The translations under genes and the position numbers were made by a program. From Conoideocrella luteorostrata (lineage: Eukaryota; Ascomycota; Sordariomycetes; Hypocreales; Clavicipitaceae), in NCBI GenBank assembly GCA_032433595.1, contig JASWJB010000246.1, forward strand, positions 1-64,000: DNA of 64,000 bases, read 5' to 3'. The notes beneath the pieces were generated by a model, which saw only the letters and a program-made list of their open reading frames with translations, did no database searches and was not told the DNA's origin. Positions 12,187 to 23,725 of the stretch are shown in pieces. The stretch's first letter is position 1. Each line of letters starts with the position of its first letter.

Positions 12187-13686
12187 CTACTCCACAACAC
12201 GATCTACCCATGTCATCCAGCACTGATCCGAGCACAACTTGGCCATAGACATGGCATCTAGCGTGACGAGAATCTCATACTTCTTGCTACACTGTCTGCC
12301 CGGTAGGATTAACCCCGCACTCATGTTCCAAACAGGTTGGGCCCTGCGCACCGCATCGGGGCAGACGCTGCCATCAGCATCACGAGCCTCCTCGTCTCCA
12401 ATCACGCCTGGGAGATTCCACCGCGTGTCCGCGCCAAGATGTCGCCACGAGTTGATGATGAAATCGTGCGGATCAAGGGGATCATGATCAACGCCTATCA
12501 TGCGGGGATCTGGCGCCGCACGGATCATAGCCGTGCGTGTAGCAACGAAATCATCTGTGATGCTGGCGAGAGCGACTTCGATCAAGTGCACGACTTTGGC
12601 GAACGCTCTTCCCGTGGCTGGTGTCACTTCTTGAGACAGTCTTGCAGTGACTAGGTTGCTGAGCTCGACTTGTAGGTTGACCATGGCGACTGTGTTGCCG
12701 TTGGCGTTGGTGTTGCTTGTGGAGTCGTGAATCAGCTTGGTGAACGCCCGCCGTGCCCACGACGCATTCAATAGCAAGCGTGCAGATTTTTCCATGGAAA
12801 CCGTCTGTGCGACCTCGCGGCGGCTGATAATCACAGACACCCAAGTAAGTGCTGTGAGACAGGCGAAAGTGGAAGGGCGAATGTATACATCGTTATCGAT
12901 GAGGGGGTGGTATTTCGTGGCGGTTTCTTTCAGCAGCTCGATGCTGTCCGCATTGAATACGAAAATTCGGCCTTCCTTAGTGATTGATTCGAACGGTACT
13001 TCGCTCGGACTGAAATTAAAGGTAAGCGGGCCACTGTATTTTGGCGCTATCCAGTATTCCGGACATTGTTCCATCAAATGCTCAAAAGAATTCTGGTCAG
13101 TGGGTGCAGATGTGATATCGTCGGGCAACTCGAAATGCTTTTTGATGCTGGCATCTCTCAGATGATAGACAGAATAGTCCGGGAGAAGAGTATAGCGTGC
13201 AAATCTGGACATGAAATTGTTCATGCCCATACCATCGGTTGTAGAGTGGTGAACATAAACGCAAAGCATCAAGCCGCCGCTGATGATGCGAGCATGGACC
13301 TTGACGACCGGAATTTTGGAGCGGTCCGTCCAGGAGTGCTCGAGGTCAAAGGAGGGACCAACAAAAGCTTGTGCTGGAAATCCTTTTGCCTTGAGCTCTG
13401 CATAGTCAAATGGGAAAGTTTTGGAATGATCAACGACCTCAAGGACGGGCTCATCATGTGCTTGCTTTAAGATGGCGAGATGACCGGGTTTCCCCTCTAG
13501 GCCGACCTTTCCAGCAAAGTCTGGCAGCTCAACGCAGGTACGATCAAGAGCCACTCTAAGAGCATTGTAGAGAGGTTGGAGAGCACCACACTGAGCGGGC
13601 TGGTAAGGAAAACAATATACTTGACGGATGTACTGACGCGGAGCGATCTGGTCCCAAGTGGACAGGGGCACGGCGGACTCGGCCAT
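12187..13686 (-). CDS. BAHD/transferase-family O-acyltransferase
   Basis: Single exon, 499 aa, starting at the ATG complement at 13684-13686. The HxxxD catalytic motif is clear: VHHSTTDGMGM, with His147 and Asp151. The second family motif, usually DFGWG, appears to be the degenerate DTRWNLPG after the conserved FIINSWRHL at about residue 415. Together these place it in PF02458-like fungal acyltransferases, which include the trichothecene 3-O-acetyltransferase (TRI101-type) group. It would use an acyl-CoA to acylate a hydroxyl or amine on a small molecule; the substrate cannot be read. There is no signal peptide, so it is likely cytosolic. No backbone synthase lies next to it, so it looks like a stand-alone tailoring or detoxifying enzyme. 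Confidence 0.85.
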   Translation of the reverse strand: MAESAVPLSTWDQIAPRQYIRQVYCFPYQPAQCGALQPLYNALRVALDRTCVELPDFAGKVGLEGKPGHLAILKQAHDEPVLEVVDHSKTFPFDYAELKAKGFPAQAFVGPSFDLEHSWTDRSKIPVVKVHARIISGGLMLCVYVHHSTTDGMGMNNFMSRFARYTLLPDYSVYHLRDASIKKHFELPDDITSAPTDQNSFEHLMEQCPEYWIAPKYSGPLTFNFSPSEVPFESITKEGRIFVFNADSIELLKETATKYHPLIDNDVYIRPSTFACLTALTWVSVIISRREVAQTVSMEKSARLLLNASWARRAFTKLIHDSTSNTNANGNTVAMVNLQVELSNLVTARLSQEVTPATGRAFAKVVHLIEVALASITDDFVATRTAMIRAAPDPRMIGVDHDPLDPHDFIINSWRHLGADTRWNLPGVIGDEEARDADGSVCPDAVRRAQPVWNMSAGLILPGRQCSKKYEILVTLDAMSMAKLCSDQCWMTWVDRVVE

Positions 13687-14887
13687 GGCGAAGAAAGAAT
13701 GGCCAAACCTGAAGCCTGACGGGGTGTTTTCACAGAAACGAAATGACCCAGTGAGAATTTACCGAATCTTCACGTAAAAAGCCGGGGTGAAGATGGTGAT
13801 AAAGGGAAGAACATCCTGCTAATCCATGAGCAAAGGAGCCCGACATTTAAGCAGAGCTGCTGCGGGAGCCGCACTGTCAGGGGCGGCTGAACAATCTGAA
13901 AATCTGTGAACCGCAGCACCCGTGAAACGAAAGCTGGAATCGTGATCATGAGATCCAGCCCAATGACGCGACGGATGAGTTAGGACGAGACGGAATTTAG
14001 ATTGTCACAGCCAAACCGGTGAGGCGGTCATTGGCCCGAGCGTCACTCACGCTGGACACCATCGTTCGTCGACCGCGCTGGTCAGTCACACAAGAGCCCA
14101 TGCTGGCGGACATATTCGTAGGGAGGGTCAATGGAGATGCTTGGATGGACACTAGACAATCTAAAAGTCGCTTACAATACGTGATGGGATAGTTAGGTAT
14201 CGCCACTCCAAAACTGGGCGGCATTCAGTTCACCGCCACCGATGCCGCCAAGGCAAAGCTAACTTGGGAGGCGCCGGCCCGGTTCCGCGACCCGGTTCCC
14301 CGGTAAAGCAACAAAGGGACAGTCGGAGACTGTAGACGAGGTCGGTCGGTTGTGCGAGCGGAGAGAAGGTCGACCGGTCGACCTGGGGATGTGCGTCATC
14401 GGCTGATTCGCGTGCTAACTTTTTTTTTTTTGGTGGCTATAACGTTAGGTCGAGGCTACGGCCGCCGATTGCAATGGGCTAGGACAAGGCTTTTCGGAGC
14501 GAGCCTTGTCCTCATTCGTCCGAGACGACAATGACAGCTGTGCTGTATTTCAAGGACTGGCCTGTTCGGCTGCCGCCTGCCGTGGAACAGTACTTCTGCA
14601 GTCCAGCAAACGAGACACCCATACTTCTTCCGGCCTTGACGTGTCGTCTTGCGAAGCGCCGATCCTCATGCTGCCTGCCAAGAAAGCAAACAGAGCAATA
14701 CACCTGGGGGGAGGTTTATGGCACGACGGAGCAATACGGTTCGTGGCGCTGTGCAGTCCATAATCTATTGCTTAGCGACACCTGTGTCTCTCTTATTCTA
14801 ACCTGGAAGTTTGATGACAGGCAATGCGACTCAGACGTTGACGCCGTGTACATGCTCTCACCCGCATGCTAGACACATAACGTCTAT
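13687..14887. other. Intergenic: acyltransferase promoter and carrier 3' region
   Basis: Promoter side of the acyltransferase (13687 onward) and 3' UTR of the carrier gene. Contains a 12-nt poly-T at about 14420. Overlapping short frames at 14506-14872 occur on both strands and show no motif. Confidence 0.5.
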
Positions 14888-16139
14888 CTACGCCGATGCG
14901 CCGTCCACTGCTTTCCCCCAAACCAGAATTTGCAACTGGTCGTAAATAGACAGTACCCCGGCGCCAGCGACGGCACGAAGGATATTCGCGCCAGCCCCGT
15001 TGAACAGAGACTTTACTCCGTTGCTTGCAATGATTTTCCGAGCAGCGTCAAGTGTGTTTCTGTACTTCGCAGTCTCCCCCGAAGTCATCATCATACGACG
15101 CCGGATGGTGTCAAACGGATAAGCAACCGTGCTGGCGCCCGTTGTTATACACCACGCCAGGGCGAAAGAGGCTAAGAAGTTGTTCTGCAGCGGTCCGACC
15201 AGCACCATTGCCTTGAGAGAGTCATAGAGGCCGAAATACAAACCGCGGTACACAATGATGCCGCCGAGCGACGGCATGAATCCTCGATAGAGGCCCGCAA
15301 TGCCGTCGGTTGCTAGGGTCTTGCGATAGACGTCAAATAAGCCGTTGAACTGGCGCTCTCCACCCGTCTTGGTTGTCTTGGCGTCATTGGCCAATCGGGT
15401 CCGAGCATAGTCAAGCGAGTAGATAAAGACCATGCCTGTTGCCCCAGCCGCCTATAAAACCGTCAGCAGTTGCTTTAGATATCTTGCAGATTTGACAGCT
15501 AATTTCGTGGACGCGGGTGGAGCAGACATACAGCGCCGGAAGCAACATTTCCCAGCACCCACAGGGGAAACCCATCGCGGTCCTTCTTGTAACCAAACAG
15601 TTTCTTGTACTTGTCCTTGAACGCAAAGTTGAGCGCCTGAGACGGGAAATAGCGAATCACATTGACAGTATTGCCCCGCCAGAGAGACAGCACCCCTTCG
15701 TTGGCAGTGGTGCGGCGGAAACAGTCGATTATACCTCCGTATCGGCGATCAAGACGCCCGGACTTGATCATTTCGTCCTGGTGTCTCGTTATTAGTCTGA
15801 TTCTGACGCGAATATCCGGCCATGCCAGCGCAAAGTGATCATGCGATCAGAGGGGTTTTGTCAGTCTGTCACGCCGAGTACCTACCGTTCAAACTGACCC
15901 GATGGACAAACCGGCGAGGCATGGCCCTGTGCAAGTGTGCAAGTGCTGTTGCTTACGGAGTACACGGACCTGGTTTTGGACGAGGAGTTTGACGCGCTCG
16001 ATTGGTGCGCATACTGTCTTGGACACAGCCCCAGACACTCCTCCCACTAGTATGAAGACGTCAGAACTCTACTTGGGGGGTACAAAGTAGAATCAAGAGG
16101 TGATTGATTTTACGGAGACATACTGAGGAAGTCGACCAT
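14888..16139 (-). CDS. Mitochondrial ADP/ATP carrier
   Basis: Four exons on the minus strand: 16139-16124, 16046-15970, 15777-15532 and 15451-14888, 300 aa. Introns are 77, 192 and 80 nt. Introns 1 and 3 have GTATGT and TGAC branch sites; intron 2 opens with the unusual GTCCGT. Phases close exactly and give [20 protein letters not shown] then [11 protein letters not shown]. Three mitochondrial-carrier signatures are present: [14 protein letters not shown] and [17 protein letters not shown] is the signature of ADP/ATP carriers. The protein swaps cytosolic ADP for matrix ATP across the inner membrane. The short N-terminus is typical. It may be one of several AAC paralogues; Val-Cys in SKTVCAP replaces the usual Ala-Ala. 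A TACGGAGTA motif lies in intron 2. Confidence 0.95.
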
Positions 16140-19100
16140 AAACTAGAGATTCGCCAAGTTAGCAAGTCTTGTACGGCAGCAATCGCACGGGGGAGAAGTT
16201 ATCTAGCTGCTCTTCTTGTATAAGCTCTTTCTAAATAACGATGCAAAATTGCGATAATACGTGCAACAGAGCATGCGCAACTTACCGGACTGAGGAACAT
16301 ATTTCGATCAGAGGATGCCATTGCAGAGTTTCGTGTATAATTGTGTCAGACAAAGAGTGGAGATGTTGGTACTTTGAATCTATTGAGAATGCCTGGGTAC
16401 GGAAATATCACAAGTTACCAGTAGCGAAATAAAGTCTTTTATAATTACAATACTATCGCATATTGTCGGCGATAAGATTTAGAAAAAGGCTCACTTACAC
16501 GAAATTTCCGGATTTGCCCGTCATGGCGGTCACGCGACGCATTCTAGCGGGCACCGATGCATTTACAGCTTACGGCCATAACTGGATTGGGTTTTTGATA
16601 GGGGCTGTGGTCAGCATCTCACTGGGGCCGCAGCAGGTGGACGAAGGTAGACGCACTAACGATCTTGGTGCGCCGGTACACCCATTTATTCCCGGCTGCA
16701 CCCGAAGAGGCTCCTGGCACAGTACCGTGTACCGCTTTCTCCCGCACGACTCGAAACTAACAGTGCTGGTTACTACAAAGGTTCCGGATGGGCCGTAGAA
16801 AGGCCACGGGTTTCGGTGAGCGGTATTCATTTCTCCCAAATAACGTCACTATATTATTAAAAATGAAATTTTGGGTGTTATTCAGGTCTGGCCTCTTACG
16901 AGGTAGCTCGCTCTACCGGCTTTGGACCCACTAGCCTGGTCCACGATGCGGAATGGCGTACGGAGCGCAAGCGGCAATACTGCGCAGTACTTGCATTCGT
17001 TCTTCTTTATTTAGGGGCAGTTGCGTATGTGGATCCGAATTGGAATCATCTTTTTTCCGGTCGCTACTTCGAGATAACGCAAGTGTGAGTCCTAGGCCCA
17101 ACTCGGTGACTTGAGACGACGCAGCACTGAATACTCTTCCACGCCGGCAACTATCCGTGAATATTGTCTTATTAACGCGCTCATAAATAGTATGTTGTCC
17201 CGTGGCAGTGATTGCCGTTGACTAGACTCCTCTACTGTGGCAAATCAACTCTGCTCCTTTTCGCTCTGTAGTTGTTGTCTTTGTCAGAAACCCTTTCACA
17301 CGCCCCCTCAAGTTCCTGTTTTGTCGACCAGAAGCACACCCCCAGAACACTCGTATGCTGGTGTCTGACACACAGCCAGTAAAAGAACTTCAATTCAGTC
17401 ATGGGTTCAACTAAGGACACGGATCAATTCGTAGAGGTCTTGCATCGGCCGAGATCAAATAGTTCAATTGCTCAATTAGGTTATCGGGCATTAGCACACT
17501 TTAATAAGATAATGTAATAGGCACAGGTCCGACGGGGAAACTTGTTAATCTACGTAAATAGTTAGGTTAGGACCTCTCTTGCAGCTAGTTCACCAGACTT
17601 GACTAAATGGGTCAAGCCTGATCCCGCGTGAGAGCAATCGTATTATGAAAGAGGCTCTTTTCCGCCAACACACTGTCTGCCACTTAGCTTAGAACAATAG
17701 TTTGAGCTGCCGGATTGAGTTGCATATAGCATTGCCATCTTGCGGTAACTTCATGCCATTGTCTTGGCGAGGGTTAATCATCTTACTAACATAGACAAGC
17801 TTGAATTTCACCAAATCTTGCATATCGTGTCTAATATCCCTCGGCAATCTCGGTATTTAGCTATCTGCTACCATCCAGCTGCATTACCAAGCGGGGTGTT
17901 GGGGGTGTGGACCAACTAGGCAGCTTCAAGGACAATATTTTCAGCGTATTTGACACGCTGCCTGATATAAACCGAGGGTCTCATGTTTTCTGCAGGAACC
18001 CTGCTGTGCAACAATAAGCAAAGATTTCTCCGCTTCTCAGCGATGTAGCATGCAATCATTATTGTTCATGCCGTACTTGAGCTATTGGCCGAAATATTAC
18101 GGACTAGACTGCAGTCCTTCAGACCTAACTGGCCATTGAACGACACAATAACAGGAGCGTGTGTGGATATAGAAAATCAGTTGGATCTTGCCATTTTGGC
18201 CACAGAGTCGATCCAGATGAGTTATGTGGTTCTCTCTCCTCTCCCCGGGCTGAGTTCTTTCTCCACCCCCCAAATATTTGGCGCTGTCTTTTGCAAGGTA
18301 CATTGTTGCGCATCCTGCTGATGCTAATGTCACCGATCAATGACCCTGCTACCCCAGGATAGCCAAAATAGACCTTCAAGAGCAAGGGCATATCCCGGCT
18401 GCCTTTTCTCCTGGTGGAACGCATTTTATCTGCGTTAATAATATGTAGGGAATAAGCAGTTTTTGGTGCTACCTACGCGCTACTCATTTGTATGCATGTC
18501 TCACAAACATTGACTTTCCGCTCACAGTCTTTGCCTGTGTTGTTTGTACCCAGTTGTTCTGGCGCCTCAAGGCTAGATTTGGATACGAATAATAGGCTCC
18601 GTTGGCATGTTCCTCTGATGTTCGGGAACTTTCATTTCCATGCGGGATAGAGCCTCTGCCGCGCCATGGGGCAGCTTTCTAGGTGACAATCAAGCTGACG
18701 ATAGCTACAGATCATATTGAACGGTGCGGTTTACTCAACCGGGATAGTAACTTGAAGGCTGCGGGGTGGGGCGTCGTGACGGAAACTTAAACCGGCACCA
18801 CGACCGATTCGACCAGACTGGCGATGTTCAGCCATCTCCGTACTTTGACCAGGGGAAAGGGTGCCAGGGCCGGGGTGTGGTTAGTAGGACTGAGAGCCAC
18901 ATGACAGTCTGGGGCAGCAAATGGTTAATAAAACACTCGGTATAACACATTGTACTATGCAATGCGGCCGACTGCTCCGTTCAGAGTACCAGTTTGGTTT
19001 TCAACCTCACCGCAACTCGTTTCCTATTCTAGCCTGCCTCCGTGCACTAATGCAGTGGTCGGGGTCCGTCCGTCACCCTACCCATCACACTCATGAATGA

Positions 19101-19626
19101 TTCTCTGGCTGACGCATCCGTGCCAACATGATTGTTCTCCATATCACATTCGAAAGCAGATCTGACGCCGCGAAAGTATCGCGCCACATACATATCCGAC
19201 AATACTTATTGCTCTATTTCGGCTGGCGATAGGCTGGCGTTTGGTTTGTATCGGTACAGTTGCCAGCTAAGACCCCCCACTAATACTCTAGTTATCCTTG
19301 GCCATGATGGCGAGATACTTCGGTTAACCGGTTGCTGCGAGATTGCCCATTGGGATGTGGAGCTCTGAAACGGATTTGCCCGACCGCTACTGCTCGGTTC
19401 CGTTGTTAATTGCCGATCGACGCAGCCCTGCCTTGTCCCGCAGAGACTATATAATGAATCCCGAGGAACCTTGCTGATGCGAACGAGGGAGGACACTCAG
19501 GGTAGGGAGCAGTCGTCCATCGGTAGGCACTTGCCTCGGATTGCCCTACACAGCTCGCAACAATACGGGGCACCCTCTGTCGGTTGGCCATACCCTATGT
19601 TTGATCAACCGGTCAGTTTATGCAAA
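16140..19626. other. Large intergenic region with one dispersed repeat
   Basis: About 3.5 kb without a supportable gene. It holds repeat C1 and, at its right end, the lipase promoter. A 63-codon Cys-rich frame at 16241-16432 was examined and not accepted. Other frames (18085-18424, 19132-19368) conflict between strands and lack motifs. Confidence 0.45.
17396..17675 (+). repeat. Dispersed repeat C, copy 1
   Basis: Shares a collinear similarity of about 280 bp with 49785-50090. Shared anchors in order are GGATCAATTCGT, GAGATCAAAT, GGTTATC, GCACACTT, TAGGACC and GGCTCTTT, ending CACACA-like in both. It may be a solo LTR, but I could not fix TG...CA ends or a target duplication. Confidence 0.5.
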
Positions 19627-20985
19627 ATGAATACCTTTCCGTGCCTCAGATGGGTGCTGTTTGCCGTCTTTGTGGCTTTCATCCAAGCCGTCCCTATCGA
19701 GGAGAGACGTGTCCCGACTCTGCCAACCCAAGATTCATTTTATACTGTTCCCGCGGGGCTCGACAACGTCAAGCCCGGGACCATCTTAAAACATAGAGAG
19801 CCGCCGTCCCCCATTGCAGCCTTCCGGCTTCTACAGACCAACTTGAAGGCCAGCTACCAGATCTTGTACAGAACGTCAAACAACTTTGGCAACTCAACAG
19901 CAACCGTGCTCACGGTCTTGGTCCCCCATAACGCCGATTACGGCAAAGTGATATCGCATCAGGTTGCCGAGGACGCCGGCTACGCCAACTGCGCGCCGTC
20001 ATATGCACTCCAGTTCGCCTCTGACGACAGCGGCTTCTTCGGCACCATCGAAACGCAGGCGGAGCTCATCATCCTCCAAAGCTTCCTCGAACAAGGCTGG
20101 GTGGTCATCGTGCCGGACCATGAAGGTCCGCAGGGTGCATTCCTGGCCAACAAGATGGCCGGACACGCTGTCCTCGACGGCATCCGAGCGGCGCTTCGGT
20201 CCACAGACATCACGGGAGTACTGAGCGACGCCAAAGTCGGACTTTGGGGTTACTCTGGAGGCAGCGTCGCCTCGACTTTTGCCGCCGAGTTGCAGCCAAC
20301 TTATGCGCCGGAAGTCAAGATTGCCGGGGCGGCTATTGGGGGGCTCGTTCCGAATATCGCGAATGCCGTGAACGCAATCAATGGCGGCGCATTTGCTGGA
20401 CTTATCCCGGGTGGTATAGTAGGCTTGTCGCATGAATATCCTGTACTGGAGCAATTGATCGAAGATCAGCTGCTGCCCGAGTACAAAGACCAGTTCTACA
20501 AAGCGCGAACACAGTGTCTGGGCACCAATATCGTTGAAAACCCATTTGTGGATTTCTATCGCAGGGTGAGGGACCCTACCATATTCAGCAGCGAGCCTGC
20601 CAAGTCCATCATGGCAGAAAACTCGCAAGGACGGGCGGTTCCTGAGATTCCATTCTTTGTCTACAAATCCATCAACGATCAGGTCTCCCCGGTTGCGGAC
20701 GCCGACAAGTTGGTCAGATGGTATTGCGACAACGGCGTTTCAGTCGAATACGTCAGAGATTTCGTATCCGAACACGCGACGCTCGCTCTGACAGGCACGC
20801 CGTTGGTCTTGCCTTGGCTAACAATGGTGCTGAATGGCGAGCAGCCAAGTGACGGCTGTTCAACCAAGTCCGTTGCAACTAGCCTCTTGGACCCGCGCAC
20901 TGCTCGGGTGCTCCCCAACTTCATCCTTGATGCCCTTGTCGATCTTCTCGGGAGGCCGGTAGGTCCTGGCGGTGTGCTCCTTTGA
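19627..20985 (+). CDS. Secreted lipase, LIP family (Candida lipase A-like)
   Basis: Single exon, 452 aa. The frame is open from a TTG at 19471, but the ATG at 19627 (tgcaaaATGaat) gives a clean signal peptide: MNTFPCLRWVLFAVFVAFIQ followed by Ala-Val-Pro, so this start is chosen. The nucleophile elbow is GLWGYSGGS with Ser at about 210, matching the GxSGG form of the LIP family (PF03583). The conserved WVVIVPDHEGP oxyanion-region stretch precedes it. The later SINDQVSP and SEHATLAL segments supply the expected acid Asp and catalytic His. It would hydrolyse triacylglycerols or long-chain esters outside the cell. Paired cysteines fit secretion. Such lipases are common in insect- and plant-associated ascomycetes. 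Confidence 0.92.
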   Translation: MNTFPCLRWVLFAVFVAFIQAVPIEERRVPTLPTQDSFYTVPAGLDNVKPGTILKHREPPSPIAAFRLLQTNLKASYQILYRTSNNFGNSTATVLTVLVPHNADYGKVISHQVAEDAGYANCAPSYALQFASDDSGFFGTIETQAELIILQSFLEQGWVVIVPDHEGPQGAFLANKMAGHAVLDGIRAALRSTDITGVLSDAKVGLWGYSGGSVASTFAAELQPTYAPEVKIAGAAIGGLVPNIANAVNAINGGAFAGLIPGGIVGLSHEYPVLEQLIEDQLLPEYKDQFYKARTQCLGTNIVENPFVDFYRRVRDPTIFSSEPAKSIMAENSQGRAVPEIPFFVYKSINDQVSPVADADKLVRWYCDNGVSVEYVRDFVSEHATLALTGTPLVLPWLTMVLNGEQPSDGCSTKSVATSLLDPRTARVLPNFILDALVDLLGRPVGPGGVLL

Positions 20986-22030
20986 TAGAGACGGTTTCAG
21001 GGTATGCGGGGTTAGGACAGGGATGATAAGAATTATGTTGAGTGACGGCCATGTATCTGTAAATAGGTACGCAGTGCTTAACTTGTATTGGCGCGCGCCC
21101 GGGCTTTTTGGTATGCGGGTATCAGTTAATTTATATTGTTAATAGATTTTGACCGCTGTGAACGAAAGTTCACGCACTGTAAATAAAGCTAGTTGCCGCA
21201 AGGCTCCAAGGACCAAACACCATGCGCTCGGCAGACGAGCTCGGCAGAGTAATGTGGTAAAGACACTCGGGGAGAGTTGCGACATTGCGTCCCCAGAATG
21301 CCTCCGCTTCCGGCCGCTTAATGTTTGAAGATAGTTGGACAACTCAAGCTACTGGTATTGTACCCGGCATCATAGTTGAAGCTGCCAATTTGCGTGGGAG
21401 AGGGGATGGACTCGATGAGCAAATTAATTAGTTACCAGTCCTACGGAGTGCCACCTGCTGCTACGGCCTACTGCGACCGGAAAATACCTGTGCAATGCGG
21501 CATGAGAGTACGCAGTACCGGTTAATAATACTAGGGTTTAGCCTGTTGATGATCTTGCACGTCAGATCAACGAAACTGCGCGGTCGATGGCTAAGGTATT
21601 TATGTAGACGGATGAGCGATGGAACAAGTGCGACCCACCAATCACGCATCATCGCCACCTATCTGTAGGCTCCGTGGTTTACCAATTACGCTCACCTGAA
21701 GAGCTGGTAACGTCGCCGTGTTTTAAAAATTATGGTCCCTAACTACTCGACAAAGCCTCCTGGAATAGTTGCGGGGTTTGAACAGGCTTATACTCCGTAC
21801 ACATAGTTACTCTGTACGTAAAATGGGTCTTATTCGAACGCACATGAGTTGGAGGGCTGGCGTAAGCAGAACCCCGCAGCGTTACCAAATAATTTGAAGG
21901 ACGGGCACACTGAGCCTCAATTTTGAACATTGTCGTCTTAAATTTTCACATCATCTTCAGGTAATATACAAGCGCCGAAATCAGAGTACAAGCTTACTAG
22001 CCCGGCACATGAACAAATGAACCAGCCAAA
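20986..22030. other. Intergenic: lipase 3' region and ALDH promoter
   Basis: No supported gene. One TACTCCGTA motif at 21791. The last few hundred bases precede the aldehyde dehydrogenase start. Confidence 0.5.
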
Positions 22031-23725
22031 ATGACCGGATCCGCGCCAATTGTTGTCCCCTCCATCATCCACGGCAAAGAAGAGACGGGCTCGTCCACAT
22101 TCGACGTCATCAGCCCGTACACAGCCAAGCCATGCTGGACAGTTGCGTCCGCCACGCCAGAGGATGCAATCAGGGCGGTTGAATCCGCGAGTGCCGCTTT
22201 CCCAGCCTGGTCCCAAACGAAACCTACGGCAAGGCGGGATATCCTCCTCAAGGCGGCCGATATACTAGAGAGTCGACTGGAGGAAAATGCGGAGATTATG
22301 AGGACAGAAATGGGGGCCGACGTGGGAACGTCGCAATTCTTCATCATTCCAATGGCCATCCGCATGCTGCGGGACATTGCTGGGCGGATTACCTCGATAT
22401 GTGGTAGTGTGCCGGTGCTCGAGCAAGAAGGTCAGAGTGCCATCGTGTTCAAGGAGCCTATGGGTGTCATTTTGGGAATCGTCCCCTGGTATATCAACCT
22501 CCAAGTGCCTCTTCATGAGTTCATAGTGTCGCATACTTACTGACGCGCGCAAAGGAACGCCCCGCATGTATTTGGTATCCGCTCTGCGGCGTGTGCTCTC
22601 GCTGCGGGAAACACCACGGTCCTGAAATCCTCTGAACTATCACCACGATGCTACTGGGCTGTCGGCCGCGCATTCGAAGATGCTGGTCTTCCGGCAGGTT
22701 GCTTGAATGTGCTGTCATGCCGGTCGCAGGATGCACCGGCCGTTGTCAATGCAATGATTGAGCATCCAGCCGTGCGTAAAGTCAACTTCACTGGTAGCAC
22801 TGCCGTGGGACGCAAAATCGCCGCAATCTGCGGGAAGAACTTAAAGCCTTGTTTGATGGAGCTAGGCGGAAAGAATAGCTCGATTGTTTGCGAGGATGCG
22901 AACTTGGAGGTTGCTGCCCGGGAGGTGCTGACCGGTGCATTTGCCAATGTAAGTGCTGCTTGGATCGATTTGTCTGTCTCTCTATCTCTCTCTCATCTCT
23001 CATTCCCTCTTTCTTCTTCTTGTTTTTGTGGCGGACCATGCTAAGAACAATGGCAACAGGCTGGCCAGGTTTGTATGGCTACGGACAGAATCATTCTTCA
23101 CTCCTCTATCGCACCAGCTTTCATTAATGCCCTCAAAGCGGCATTGGGAGCTGATTCCGATGCTCCCACGCCAAGACTAGTGACTGCTGCCTCTAAAGCA
23201 CGAGTACAGGCTATCATCGACAGCGCGCTCTCTGACGGAGCTCACTTGATTCATGGGTCCTTGGACAAGAACGATAAGTCTTTGGACGGTGTCCAAATGG
23301 TTCCCCTTATTCTTGGCGGCGCGAAAGAAGACATGAAACTGTGGCAGGAGGAGGTATTTGCGCCGTTGGCCGCCGTCATGGTTGTTGATGACGATGAGGA
23401 GGCTGTCACGCTTGCAAACAGTGGCGGCTACGGGCTATCGGCGGCAATCTTTTCTGAAGATTTGCGAAAGGGTCTCAAGCTTGCGAAGAAGCTGGAGTCA
23501 GGGTGAGTTGTCCGAAATAAAAGAACACATTGGGTGATTGAGTTGGCAGTCCTGTGCAGACCGCTAATTGTTCAAAACAGGGCGGTACACATCAACAGCA
23601 TGACAGTTCATGATGAGCCAGTCCTTCCACACGGCGGAGTGAAAAACAGTGGATGGGGGAGGTTCAACGGAAACATGGGACTGGATGAATTTCTGTTCAC
23701 TAAAACTGTCACATGGAAGGACTAG
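22031..23725 (+). CDS. Aldehyde dehydrogenase (salicylaldehyde/vanillin dehydrogenase-like)
   Basis: Four exons: 22031-22488, 22555-22948, 23060-23502 and 23581-23725, 479 aa. Introns of 66, 111 and 78 nt begin GTATAT, GTAAGT and GTGAGT, and all phases close. Intron 2 carries a long TC-rich tract. ALDH landmarks are in place: GIVPWNAP across intron 1, the cofactor loop NFTGSTAVGR, the catalytic Glu in MELGGKNSS (about 255), the catalytic Cys in GQVCMATDR (about 289, just after intron 2), EEVFAPLAAVMV, and the C-terminal GGVKNSGWGRF. It oxidises an aldehyde to the acid with NAD(P)+. The sequence style (short N-terminus, VCMATDR) resembles aromatic-aldehyde dehydrogenases; the actual substrate is unproven. 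Confidence 0.93.

Noticed and set aside
14506..14872. Overlapping frames on both strands beside the carrier gene
   Set aside because: No motif, no conservation clue, and equal openness in several frames.
16241..16432. 63-codon frame with seven cysteines (CxxxCxxxC and CxC)
   Set aside because: It has no signal peptide, no splice-compatible upstream exon was found, and its charge and Trp pattern do not fit a defensin. Chance is likely.
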